Shown here one piece after another: positions 55,601 to 64,000 of a DNA stretch of 64,000 bases. The DNA comes from Larimichthys crocea. Taxonomy: Eukaryota > Chordata > Actinopteri > Sciaenidae. The notes under the pieces are model-generated. The model was not told the DNA's origin, made no database searches, and saw nothing but the letters and a program-made list of their open reading frames with translations. Position 1 is the first letter of the stretch; each line of letters opens with the position of its first letter. The translations under genes and the position numbers were made by a program. The stretch is taken from positions 9,692,701-9,756,700 of the forward strand of contig NC_040016.1 in assembly GCF_000972845.2 (NCBI RefSeq), written 5' to 3'.

Positions 55601-57517
55601 ACACAAACCTTATGCAACCAACCAATATACCAAAAAATAAATACGTTAATTCACACTGACTTGCGGGGTTCCCAAACATTGCTGTACACTAACAGGGGTG
55701 TACAACAACAAGAGTTTAAACAGACATGATACTACATCATGAACCGCAAGAACAGCTACTTAATTTGATCCAGTATGATCAGAAGTGATCTTGGCTGCAA
55801 CATCAAAGATGTCCACAACAATAAATACCACCTAAATATATATGAAAGAGAAAACAATGTTTTGAAGTACAAAGTAATGAAAAATGAACTGACCTGGAAG
55901 TTAAGACTGTAGAAGAGCTTGGAGATGAGTGTGAGGGAGGAGAAGAGGACCTTCAAGGCATTGACATCTGTAGCATGAGTCTGACACAGCTCAATAGTGG
56001 CCTGCAGCAAAGAGACAAAATTAACTATGATTGTTCTCCTAGCAGTTAACAACTACAGGTGCCAGGGTACAGAGCTTTAGCTCTCTAGTCCTATGTCTTT
56101 GAATCTTGTTTACCCAGTCACATAATGTCAAACACTTCAATATTTGTTAGATGTTATATAACAACTGGTTTACTTGTAACTGCAAGTCATTACAAACCTT
56201 GAACAGCTCTGTCAGAGGTAAGGCAAACGTGTCCAGTACTAGTTTGATCTCTGACCACAGCTCATTTGACTTGAACTCATGGCGGTACCTCAAAAAAAAA
56301 AAGAAAAAAAGTGGGTAGAGAAAGAGAGATTTAACCATTTCTGCTTGAAGTTAATCACAAAAAACAACAAATCAAACTATTAAGAGGTGAGCTCTACCTC
56401 TTAAAGAGGGAATGCGCCGTACGGAGCACTCCATTGATGATGTGGAAGTCTCCGCTCCTGAAGCGGGTCACCATCTCGGTTAGCAGGTCAGGCCATTTCT
56501 GAGGGAAATCTTCCCTTCCTATGATACTGATGGCATCACTCAACTGTGGAAACACGCAGGATAAACAGGGGCTTGGTTCAGCATCTTTCTTCAAACCTTG
56601 AAATCAAGATCTTTTAAAAAAAAGGTACTGTGACACATGAAGATGTACCTGTTTCTGAATCTGTTCTGGGCTGCTAAGCATCAAATTTACTATGTTTGCT
56701 TTGATCGCTGTTCGGTCTGAATCGGACACTTTGTTTGGTTCATCTTCAACCTTCAGGAAAACAACACAAAAGTAGGACAGTCAACTCAATGACTTATACA
56801 ACAACGGTCGTGTTCACACTTTGTACTAAATGTTACTTTATATATAGTGAAAAACATGTAAACTCACAATGCGCCAGTTTCTTTTGATGTAGTTCTTGAA
56901 CGTGACAGCAGCACAGACACGAATCACGTTGTCTTGGGACTTCTCCAGCAAAGTGAGTAGTAATAACGGATAGTTTTGGTTTCCCTCCACGGACTCAAGA
57001 AACTTTTCAGCTAGGACAGAAAAAACAAACAAATATAAACATCACAAAGCACACGTTGCACAAAATAAGAGATACTTTATTAATCCCTCAATGGGAAAAT
57101 TCTTCTTTCACTCTATTTTATTTTACATGCATTTTTAACCAAGAACACACACACACATGCAGTACAAGGGCTCATAGACATGCAATGTGGAGAGAGATGG
57201 TGGGGTGATGGGCTCTGCGAGCAGGAGGGGGTTCGGTGCCTTGCTCAAGGGCACATCGGCAGTGCCCAGGACCAGTCCACCTTCCACATTTTTGGTCCAT
57301 GCTGGACTTGAACCAGCCACCCTCCAGGTTCCCAAGCCAAGTCCCCATGGACTGAGCTACTGCCGCCACCCCCCCCAAACATCTAAATAAGAGCAATAAT
57401 TTTTGGAGGTTAATGTCATTAAGCTGTGGTACCTGGACGTCTGACAGCTGGGTCTGGGTCCAGTGTTTTCCTGAGGAACTCGGTGAGGGTTTGTAGGTTA
57501 GCATCATTCAGCTCCAT
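46678..57517 (-). CDS. cse1l: Exportin-2 (CAS, CSE1-like), complete, 24 coding exons
   Basis: A HEAT-repeat nuclear export receptor that returns importin-alpha to the cytoplasm with Ran-GTP. Coding exons, 5' to 3': 57517-57433, 57010-56868, 56750-56649, 56543-56398, 56288-56198, 56001-55894, 55136-55044, 54934-54767, 54676-54547, 54403-54338, 54155-53953, 53826-53742, 53561-53500, 53401-53265, 53150-53047, 52908-52811, 52698-52548, 52432-52224, 52097-52000, 51880-51795, 51601-51520, 47911-47765, 47188-46957 and 46767-46678. Lengths sum to 2916 nt, 971 codons plus stop, the same length as human CSE1L. All phases agree. The start is MELNDANLQTLTEFL and the end QGYLQAATVQLV. The last three exons used here are the distal copies, because the nearer copies at 48.9-50.1 kb are frameshifted. 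A 5' non-coding exon probably ends at 58264. Confidence 0.95.
47961..48019. repeat. Long imperfect inverted repeat (hairpin)
   Basis: The inner arms CCTACTCCCATAGCT (47970-47984) and AGCTATGGGAGTAGG (47989-48003) are perfect complements around a 4-nt loop. The outer arms CCCACGACA (47961-47969) and TGTCGTGGG (48011-48019) also pair, with a 7-nt insertion on the right side. It is absent from the equivalent place after copy 2 and lies near the junction between the two copies. Confidence 0.9.
48902..50111 (-). pseudogene. Broken duplicate of the last three cse1l exons
   Basis: These are the counterparts of the last three coding exons, at about 50111-49955, 49407-49178 and 48991-48902. The first has single-base losses and the N run. 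The second loses a base after GYQTAF and another before the segment matching LAQSLHKLS. The third loses a base (CACCAG to CACAG) and its stop codon is altered. None can encode the cse1l C terminus. It is more likely an assembly artefact than a genuine pseudogene. Confidence 0.85.
50032..50041. other. Assembly gap (10 N)
   Basis: Ten Ns lie between GCGCAGATCTT and CTTTTCAAC. In copy 1 (about 47841) these two flanks are directly adjacent, so no sequence is missing and the Ns are a placeholder joining two contigs. Confidence 0.97.
50142..50925. mobile_element. Unclassified transposon-like repeat in a cse1l intron
   Basis: A block that begins after copy 2 near CTAGGAATGAATGGG and ends at GCGGAAATTTTCTAG (about 50921). 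Both ends carry CTAG, and the right end resembles a repeat common in teleost genomes. A much shorter relative (48004-48085) follows copy 1 and shares the motif GATGACATCATCAGCTAGAG. I cannot assign a family, and there is no coding capacity. Confidence 0.4.
57072..57384 (-). mobile_element. tRNA-derived SINE with 9-bp target-site duplication
   Basis: On the - strand it starts with a tRNA-like head: A box at 57359-57345 (TAGCTCAGTCCATGG) and B box at 57314-57304 (GGTTCAAGTCC). It then reads through a body containing GCCCTTGAGCAAGGCACCGAA to a LINE-like tail (GGGATTAATAAAGTATCTC). The direct repeat AAATAAGAG flanks it at 57063-57071 and 57385-57393. It lies in the first coding intron of cse1l. 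Confidence 0.8.
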
Positions 57518-57544
57518 GCTCGTAACTAAGGGCGAGAAAACCAG

Positions 57545-57571
57545 TGAATGAATGAATGAATGAATGAATGA
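57545..57571. repeat. (TGAA)n tetranucleotide repeat
   Basis: About six and a half TGAA units in the intron immediately upstream of the cse1l ATG exon. Confidence 0.95.
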
Positions 57572-58263
57572 CAGGTGATTTGGACTTAAATGCTGAGTAA
57601 CCCTGTATACAAACGTTAGCCATGAGTTACTAAAAACGTGTGTGTGTTGACTTCAAAGTTACCCCCCACATGTGTGCCAAACCCTCATACTGAACTAATC
57701 AGCACTGGGATTAATTAAAAACGTTTAACTACTTTACCTGACAAGTTAAAGCAAACCCCTGACACTAACTACAAGCTCACAGTTTAGTTCACAGTCATTC
57801 AGTCAGCCGTTGACGTTAGCCTGCTAGCAGCTAAACTAGCTCAGCGCCTCAGTCTGGCATTAGCAGCCGTTAGCCCCCGTTAGCCCCGCTTACTGACCCG
57901 AGATCAGTTTGTGCTGTTTGACGCCTAAAGCTAGCAGCTTGTAAGAGGCTGTATGGTTAAGAGTTTAAACACTCCCACATGATGTGGCCATTAGAGAGCA
58001 CACGGATACAGTTATATTAAAAGACAAGTCAGCCGTTTGCTTCACTACATAACGTACAATATATAAAGCGCTGACTGATCCAGGACCCGCTTTCCACCAA
58101 GTCAGCATTAGCCCTTAGCCTGCTAATGTGTATAAGTTAGCTCACCCCGAACATAAACGCGCACTCGCTCGCAGGATAACCGGGACTGTTTATCCCACCC
58201 TACACACCCGAGCCTGGTCTTGCTTGAATCAGAGCTCTCTGTTGAAGCGTTGTGAAGTCTTAC

Positions 58264-58370
58264 CGTGGCAGTAAATTTCAGTCAGGGTGTGATGGGGAGC
58301 CGCTACAAACCGCTCAGACGCGCTCGCCGTGCCAGCTTTCAAATGTCTGGAGCAAAAGGAACTGCGCGGT
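58264..58370 (-). promoter_or_regulatory. cse1l: Probable cse1l 5' non-coding exon and core promoter
   Basis: A CpG-rich stretch containing a good donor (CCACG|GTAAGA, exon end 58264) upstream of the ATG exon, whose acceptor precedes 57517. Exon boundaries upstream of 58264 and the start of transcription are inferred. Confidence 0.45.
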
Positions 58371-58378
58371 CAGTGCAC

Positions 58379-58390
58379 TGCGCATGCGCA
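58379..58390. promoter_or_regulatory. NRF1 site (perfect palindrome)
   Basis: TGCGCATGCGCA is a full match to the NRF1 consensus and lies just upstream of the inferred cse1l transcription start, inside the only CpG-rich stretch between cse1l and pbrm1. Confidence 0.7.
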
Positions 58391-58556
58391 GATGTCAGAC
58401 GAAGTCGGTAAGACACGCCCCCCTTTTTCCTTGGCTTCTAGCAAGTGCACGAGGCGACTGATCAATAAACCATTCAATAAATGTTATTAATATTTTCCAC
58501 TTTATGAATGAGCTATGCACATGGTAAATGTCTGGAAGTTGCTGGATCTTGTAGAA

Positions 58557-59019
58557 CAGGGGTCTGCCCATTTTTGTCATAATAATTACTATTACTATTT
58601 ATATATTATTTATAAATTATTTCATTAGATTACATTAGATATACTTTATTCATCCCACCACGAGGAAATTTACTTGTTAACAGAGGAAGTGTAGCATACA
58701 CTACAGAATTAGAAAAAAGTAGAAAAGGCAAAAAAACAAAAAAAACAATAAACAGACAGAAATATCTATCTATATATCTATATCTATCTATATCTAACCT
58801 ACACAATAAACACGAAAAACAATCAACCTTCATTATGCGTGAACTTTATGTATCAATCATAAACACAAATAGGCTAATAACACAGCATTTAAATAGGTTA
58901 ATAAGGTGAAATAAAAGGTGAATAAAATAAATATAAAAGTTATTTTAGGCCTTAAAATGTGACACACACACAAATAATTAATTACAAGTGCTTGGGCTGA
59001 AAAAGGTTGAAGACTCCTG
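58557..59019. mobile_element. hAT-like MITE, copy 1
   Basis: The imperfect terminal inverted repeats CAGGGGTCTGCCC and (reversed right end) CAGGAGTCTTCAACC share CAGGRGTCT, as in hAT elements. There is no coding capacity. It is interrupted at 58621-58830 by a sequence with a LINE/SINE-type tail. Confidence 0.55.
58621..58830 (-). mobile_element. Insertion with LINE/SINE tail inside MITE copy 1
   Basis: ATATACTTTATTCATCCC and GAGGAAATTTACTTGTTAAC at 58637-58680 resemble the reversed LINE tail seen elsewhere in the window. A (ATCT)n tract lies at 58762-58795. MITE copy 2 lacks this stretch, so it arrived after the unit was duplicated or was lost from copy 2. Confidence 0.5.
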
Positions 59020-59108
59020 TAATAAATCATTCAATAAATATTAATATTCTCCACTATATGAATGAGCTATGCATGTCAAATGTCTTGAAGTTGGTGGATC
59101 TTGTAGAA

Positions 59109-59405
59109 CAGGCATCTGCCGATTTTTGTCATAATAATTAATATTAATATATTATTTATTATTATTAATTATTCCATTATGCATGGACTTTATGTATCAA
59201 TCATAAACACATATAGGGTAATAACACAGCATATAAATAGGTTAATAAGGTGAAATAAAAGGTGAATAAAGTAAATATAAAAGTTATTTTAGACCAGGCT
59301 TAATATGTGACACACACAAAAATAATTAATTACATGTGGAGGGTCTCTGTTTTGTTTGTCTCTTGTCCAAGGGGTGCTTGGGCTGAAAAAGGTTGAAGAC
59401 CCCTG
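59109..59405. mobile_element. hAT-like MITE, copy 2
   Basis: The same element without the insertion. It shares a 150-nt stretch (ACTTTATGTATCAATCATAA onward) with copy 1 at high identity and ends in GGTTGAAGACCCCTG. Confidence 0.55.
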
Positions 59406-59781
59406 CAATAAACCATTCAACAAATATTAATATTCTCCACTATATGAATGAGCTACGCACATATAAAATGTCTTAAAATATGTCCAATTATGGCATGTAG
59501 AGGCCCTACTGAGTCAATAAATAACAGCCAAATTTAACTTCACATTTTAATCATGAAAGCATGAAGGCAATCATCACAGACTGACAGCCATTAACAATAA
59601 TGCACTTGGAACAGTATATCTGAAATGTAAAACAAAAAAACAGCTTCAACACAGAAAGCTTTTCTGACTACAAACACATTTCTTTTTAAATGACAACACA
59701 AAGTGAACATTTTTTTAGTGAGCTTAATCCTCTCCCTGTCTCACAGGTACAGAGTGAACAGAGGCTCAGAATACGAGCATG

Positions 59782-62700
59782 CTACAAGTTGTACGTGTGG
59801 CGGACGTTTAGAGTGTCTCGCAGCATCAGGTCGCGGATTCGCCAAAGTGCATCTGCCATTGTCTTGTGGGCTCCCTTACTCTTCAGCCAGTGGGACGGTA
59901 GTCTGCTCTCTTGCTCTTTTGTCAGGCGCACGTCTTGTTTTTGAACTGAAAGTGCAAAAATAAAACATTACACGACATTACAGTAAAGCTGGACAAGACA
60001 AAACCCAGAGATACAATAAATGGAAATGAAAAGAAAAAAGGTTAACCTGAGAGAGTTTGGTCCCACTTGCTGATGGTGGAGGACTCTGCGGTGAGGCCCT
60101 CGATGTATCTGAGGTATGCCTCGGAGTGGAGCAGCCGCTGAGACTTGGCTGGTGGGGACACAAACACCGGGGTGGAGGGCTGCTGGAGCGCTGGCTGTCC
60201 CAACTGGCCTTGTCCTGGGTATGGTGGTGGAGCCTGCAGCCCAGGGCCAATCAAACCAATGTAATGCAAATATTATAAGGACGAACATCTTGACCTAAAT
60301 GAAGCCCCAGTCTATGCTGTGTATATATATATATGATATACACAGCATAGCAAACTATTCTAGGCCTGATAAACCTTGAACCTGGATTTTAACTCTAATT
60401 TATGAAAATGTTTTAAAATATTTTGATGTTAATCCCGGGGTCTTCTATCCTTCTCTAAATAAATAGATCTGCCACTAAATCCTACACACCGGACCTTTAA
60501 GTTATAGGTAAGTTGTTATAATTCAACTCTGGTGAAACCAGAACGACAGTAAGAAGAGATAAGTGTAGTTCTCTCGAACAAAGTTACATTTTCTCTGCAC
60601 CAATATGTCTAATATTTACATCAATATGACACAGATACAGGAAATGACTCTTCAGTGAGGCGTCTCTCTGCTGATGGGTTGTAATGATTACTGTCTTACA
60701 GCTTACCTGAGATCCATGAAAGTTTCCTCCAGATCCACCTCCCATGCCACTGACACCTGTGGGGATATTCAGCATCAAGACACTGTGACATTACAATTAC
60801 AAATGCTAAATCCAAACTCCAAGACCTTTTAGTTACAATAGAACACTTAAGAATGCCAATTGTGAGAATATTTATTCAAATTTGACTTTTTTTTGTTCAT
60901 TGGAGACGCTGAATTTCTCCCAATAACCCTACAGATCAGGAGCAGGACAAATATCCTAGCCAACTAGTCATCAAGGACCTCAAGCCTATTGGTACAGGTA
61001 GCCCCTCCAGCGAGTCAGATTGGTAGACAGGAAGCAAATGCATGGCAGGTGGGGTGGCTATGACAGCACTCTTACCAAACGAAGGCATTCCAGGAAACCC
61101 AGGCATAACGGGCAGGAGATGTTGGGGAAAGACAGACACCCCCATGTGATGTGGTGGTATGCCAGTCATACTAACCATGCCTGCAACGTGGCCCCACTGG
61201 GGCATCATAGCTGACCTATATGCACCCATCATACCTTGTTAGGAAGGAACAGTAGTAACACAAGACAGCAACATGCATCAGTCAAACATGCATCAACTAC
61301 TTCACTAATAAGCAAGCAGAAATATGTTAATATATTATATGTTTTCATATAGTATCAGATCGTTATGATGGATATGAATGAAGATAAAGGAAACACAAAT
61401 GAAAACAAGTTGGTGCACATGCTCTACTGTCAAGCACTACTTCATTTTTAAGTCCCAATCCTCAAATGGTGTACAGCAACCTTTCCACTTCATGTTCTGC
61501 ATTCAAACACGGACACATAGCGTTTACAGTAATGTGAACAAAGAGTGCTTTACGACAATCAAGGTTGGGGCTTATCAAATGATGTTAGAGGCAACATAAC
61601 AACACACGACAACAGCAACAGCACTGCAACATCACAAACATGCTGACATGGGTGTGATAAGGAGACTTAAAAGATGTGACTACATCTAGCAGTTCAGCTT
61701 CTTATTCCAGCCTCCTAGTGCACACTGGGGATCCATCTGCATCTATGAGGGGTTACCTGACACAGGCGTCATGCTGGGATTTAGCATCCCCATGGGGATT
61801 GGGGGAGGCACCACCCCCATCAGTGCCCCTACTGGGGTACCTGCTCTTGGGGACGTCTGATGATGAGCCCTGTCACGCTCCTGCTGCTCAGCCACTTTAG
61901 CTGCTCGCTCTGCAGCACCAAAAAAAAAAAACAAGCATAGGACGTTAACTTTACAGTGTTTAAAATTCTTAAAATACAAATATCTGGATCAGGAGTCAAA
62001 TTTAAAAATGTTCTGCTCACCTTCATATTCTGCTTTCTTGGTGCTTTCCAGGTTTCTCCACTCGGTGCCAACGAGGCGGCTCAGCTCCCCAAAGGAGAAG
62101 TCCGGGTGCTGGGCTTTGATGACGGCTCGCATCTCGCTGCTAAACAGTATGTAGCCGCTCATGTTGATCTTCCGCTTTGAGCCCTCCTTCTTCGAAAGGC
62201 CCTTCATGGATTTTGGTGTGGACTGGCAACCACACACAGGAGAAGTATTCACAAAAAACGCCACAGGCAACATAATCGCTTGTTAGACTACAGAGGAAAT
62301 TTACATTTGTAATTAAATACTTCCACCCTGACCTGCGGAGGAGTGTAAGGCATGATATCCATGTCACTGGACATGGAAGATTGCATCTGAGGAAGAGACT
62401 GGTCGCCTAGCTCGCCATCATCATCCCCAAGATCCTCTAGCTCCTCGTCTGTCATATCGGCAAATTTGGCCTCCAGTTCCTCAATTTTCCTGTCCAGTAG
62501 AGGGGATGGCTCTTTCTGGGGCACTATGAGCTTCCTGCATAAGACAGAGAAAAATATACTGAACAATTCAAGATAAGAAGAACTGGCTGCCATATTTTTT
62601 TCTTTTATCACTCACGAAAGAACACAACCTGGGCTTTACTACACAGGAGAATAACACAGCATTTGGTATGTCCATTCTCGGCTACTGTAGAAATACGGCA

Positions 62701-64000
62701 GTACAACATGGTGGACTGGTTAACATAACAATTCTTATTTTCAGATGATGAGTCACTAAAACAATTGAAAGCACGTTAAGGTTTTTCACCTAAAATAGTA
62801 GTTTTCATCCTCCACCACCTTCCCAGAGAGTGAAAAGCGCTTAAGACCCTTGAACTTCTTCATCTGCTTCTCACTCTCAATGTAGCGGCTCTCGCAGAGC
62901 AGCACGTTCTCTTCAGGCACTTCAGTCGGCCGACATGACAGGTAGTCCTTGAACGACGACACTACACACTTCCCTGTGAAACACAAACACTGACTCAGTG
63001 AATGCGTTAAATGATTTCCATCAACCATACACTGCAGTATTGAGGGGCGTACCTATGATGCAGGTCATGGGACAAGTCTCCTCGAGGTTGCTGAGGAACA
63101 CTTCCTTCTTGTAGAACATCTTAGTGGGCTCATGCTCCGTTTCCTCTGGGTGGATGAAGATTGGACCAAAAAAGTAGCCCGCTCCATCTCGCATCCACAT
63201 TTTCTCAATCCTGTTCAATGCATTTAGAAAAAAAAATGAGTTGCATTAGATATACTGGAATCCATAGAGCCTTTGTATATTTATATTTATACACACTACT
63301 ATTACTGCTATTAGTCCAAGCTCCCTGTGTGTCCATATTTTCCAAGAAAACCGGATGAAAAGGTGTCCCATGGTCAGTAGAAAATAAAGAACTGGGGCTC
63401 TTTACATTAATTAGCATCTGCCCTCAATTAAAAAAAAAAAATCTCACTTAATTAAACGAAATATCAACATTTGTCAAGTTTAAACAGATTGCTTTCATCC
63501 ACTACAGACCACTGACAACCATTCAAATGCAGGATACTGTATGCTCCTATGAAGCATATAAATGTATTTACTCTACCTGCCCACTCGATGGCGCACTAGC
63601 CCATGTGAAGCGATGTAAACACAGTCTCCCACTTTCAGCCACAGGTTGTTGTAGCAGAGCTGCTCATAGTACTGACATCCCGGCTCCCCATTGGTCATAT
63701 CCATTGTAACATCCTCCCTCTCCTGCAGACACATATTGTTTTCCTGACAGTAATCTGAATGATTTCACACGTCCCCTGTTAATCTGGGAATGGATAAACA
63801 AACAAACTGACATTTACCTTGTCTACAATACTATCTGTGAATTTGCTTTCGTCTGTGATCTCTGGCGGTTTCTCCTCTTGTTTTAGGGCAAACATGGATG
63901 CCACGCGGACGACAGGTAGAGGCACCTCTCTGGGATGAAACCGAACTGAGCTCAAGGGCATGGCCCACAACTTGATCTTCTTGAAGGACTTGGACTTGGC
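59782..64000 (-). CDS. pbrm1: Polybromo-1 (BAF180), C-terminal part, eleven exons
   Basis: A subunit of the PBAF (SWI/SNF) chromatin-remodelling complex in the nucleus. The window holds the last 595 residues. Exons, 5' to 3': 64000-63818 (cut by the window edge), 63722-63577, 63210-63053, 62973-62790, 62534-62333, 62222-62021, 61909-61757, 61234-61076, 60756-60707, 60233-60047 and 59945-59782. All phases agree and the stop is at 59784-59782. The first exon ends BAH1 (KSFKKIKLWAMPLSSVRF). Exons 2-4 hold BAH2 (LWLKVGDCVYI, FGPIFIHPEETEHEP, SFKDYLSCRPTE). Exon 6 holds most of the HMG box (INMSGYILFSSEMRAVIKAQ). The tail ends in ADALWRIRDLMLRDTL. The bromodomains lie beyond the window. Fish have a paralogue (pbrm1l), and I cannot say which copy this is. 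Confidence 0.93.
60312..60350. repeat. Perfect inverted repeat in a pbrm1 intron
   Basis: The arms CTATGCTGTGTATAT (60312-60326) and ATATACACAGCATAG (60336-60350) are perfect reverse complements around a 9-nt AT-rich loop. Confidence 0.9.

Larger units (their letters stand above)
58462..59500. repeat. Tandem repeat units each carrying a hAT-like MITE
   Basis: The block AATAAACCATTCAATAAAT..CACTATATGAATGAGCTA..CTTGTAGAACAGG occurs at about 58462, 59022 and, partly, 59409. Units 1 and 2 contain the same inner element, with left ends at 58557 (CAGGGGTCT) and 59109 (CAGGCATCT) and right ends at 59011-59019 (AGACTCCTG) and 59397-59405 (AGACCCCTG). Unit 1 is longer because of an insertion at about 58621-58830. 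Confidence 0.8.

Overview
This is nuclear genomic DNA from a bony fish, most likely a percomorph teleost. The genes are split into many short exons with GT..AG introns. Their products match vertebrate proteins closely, and the introns carry teleost-type tRNA-derived SINEs, LINE 3' ends, hAT-like MITEs and dinucleotide microsatellites. Nothing suggests bacterial, phage or viral sequence.

Layout, left to right. (1) 1-2704, + strand: the last five coding exons of ptgis (prostacyclin synthase, CYP8A1). (2) 4928-36218, + strand: kcnb1 (Kv2.1 potassium channel), two coding exons split by a 28.9 kb intron rich in repeats. A GC-rich promoter/5'UTR region lies at about 3.6-4.9 kb and contains REST/NRSF-like half-sites. 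(3) 43338-45802, + strand: a five-exon RDH10-like membrane short-chain dehydrogenase of 315 aa. (4) 46678-57517, - strand: a complete cse1l (exportin-2/CAS). Its 24 coding exons add up to exactly 971 codons plus stop, the length I recall for the human protein. (5) 59782-64000, - strand: the last eleven coding exons of pbrm1 (polybromo-1/BAF180), covering the end of BAH1, BAH2, the HMG box and the C-terminal tail.

The order ptgis>kcnb1> ... <cse1l follows the arrangement I recall for human 20q13. The RDH10-like gene and pbrm1 are additions relative to that block. The gene products act in separate pathways: prostanoid synthesis, neuronal K+ current, retinoid metabolism, importin-alpha recycling and PBAF chromatin remodelling. 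The window is an ordinary syntenic block, not an operon-like system.

The most notable structure is a 2 kb direct duplication of the 3' end of cse1l (45897-47950 and 48127-50152). The second copy carries many small, mostly one-base deletions, frameshifts in all three of its exons and a run of 10 Ns that interrupts an exon without any missing base. I read it as a false assembly duplication, not biology. I found no convincing new biological system. The best biological leads are the RE1-like sites upstream of kcnb1, the compact RDH10-like gene, a short but motif-preserving Kv2.1 tail, a tandemly amplified hAT-MITE unit, and convergent genes with probably overlapping 3'UTRs.
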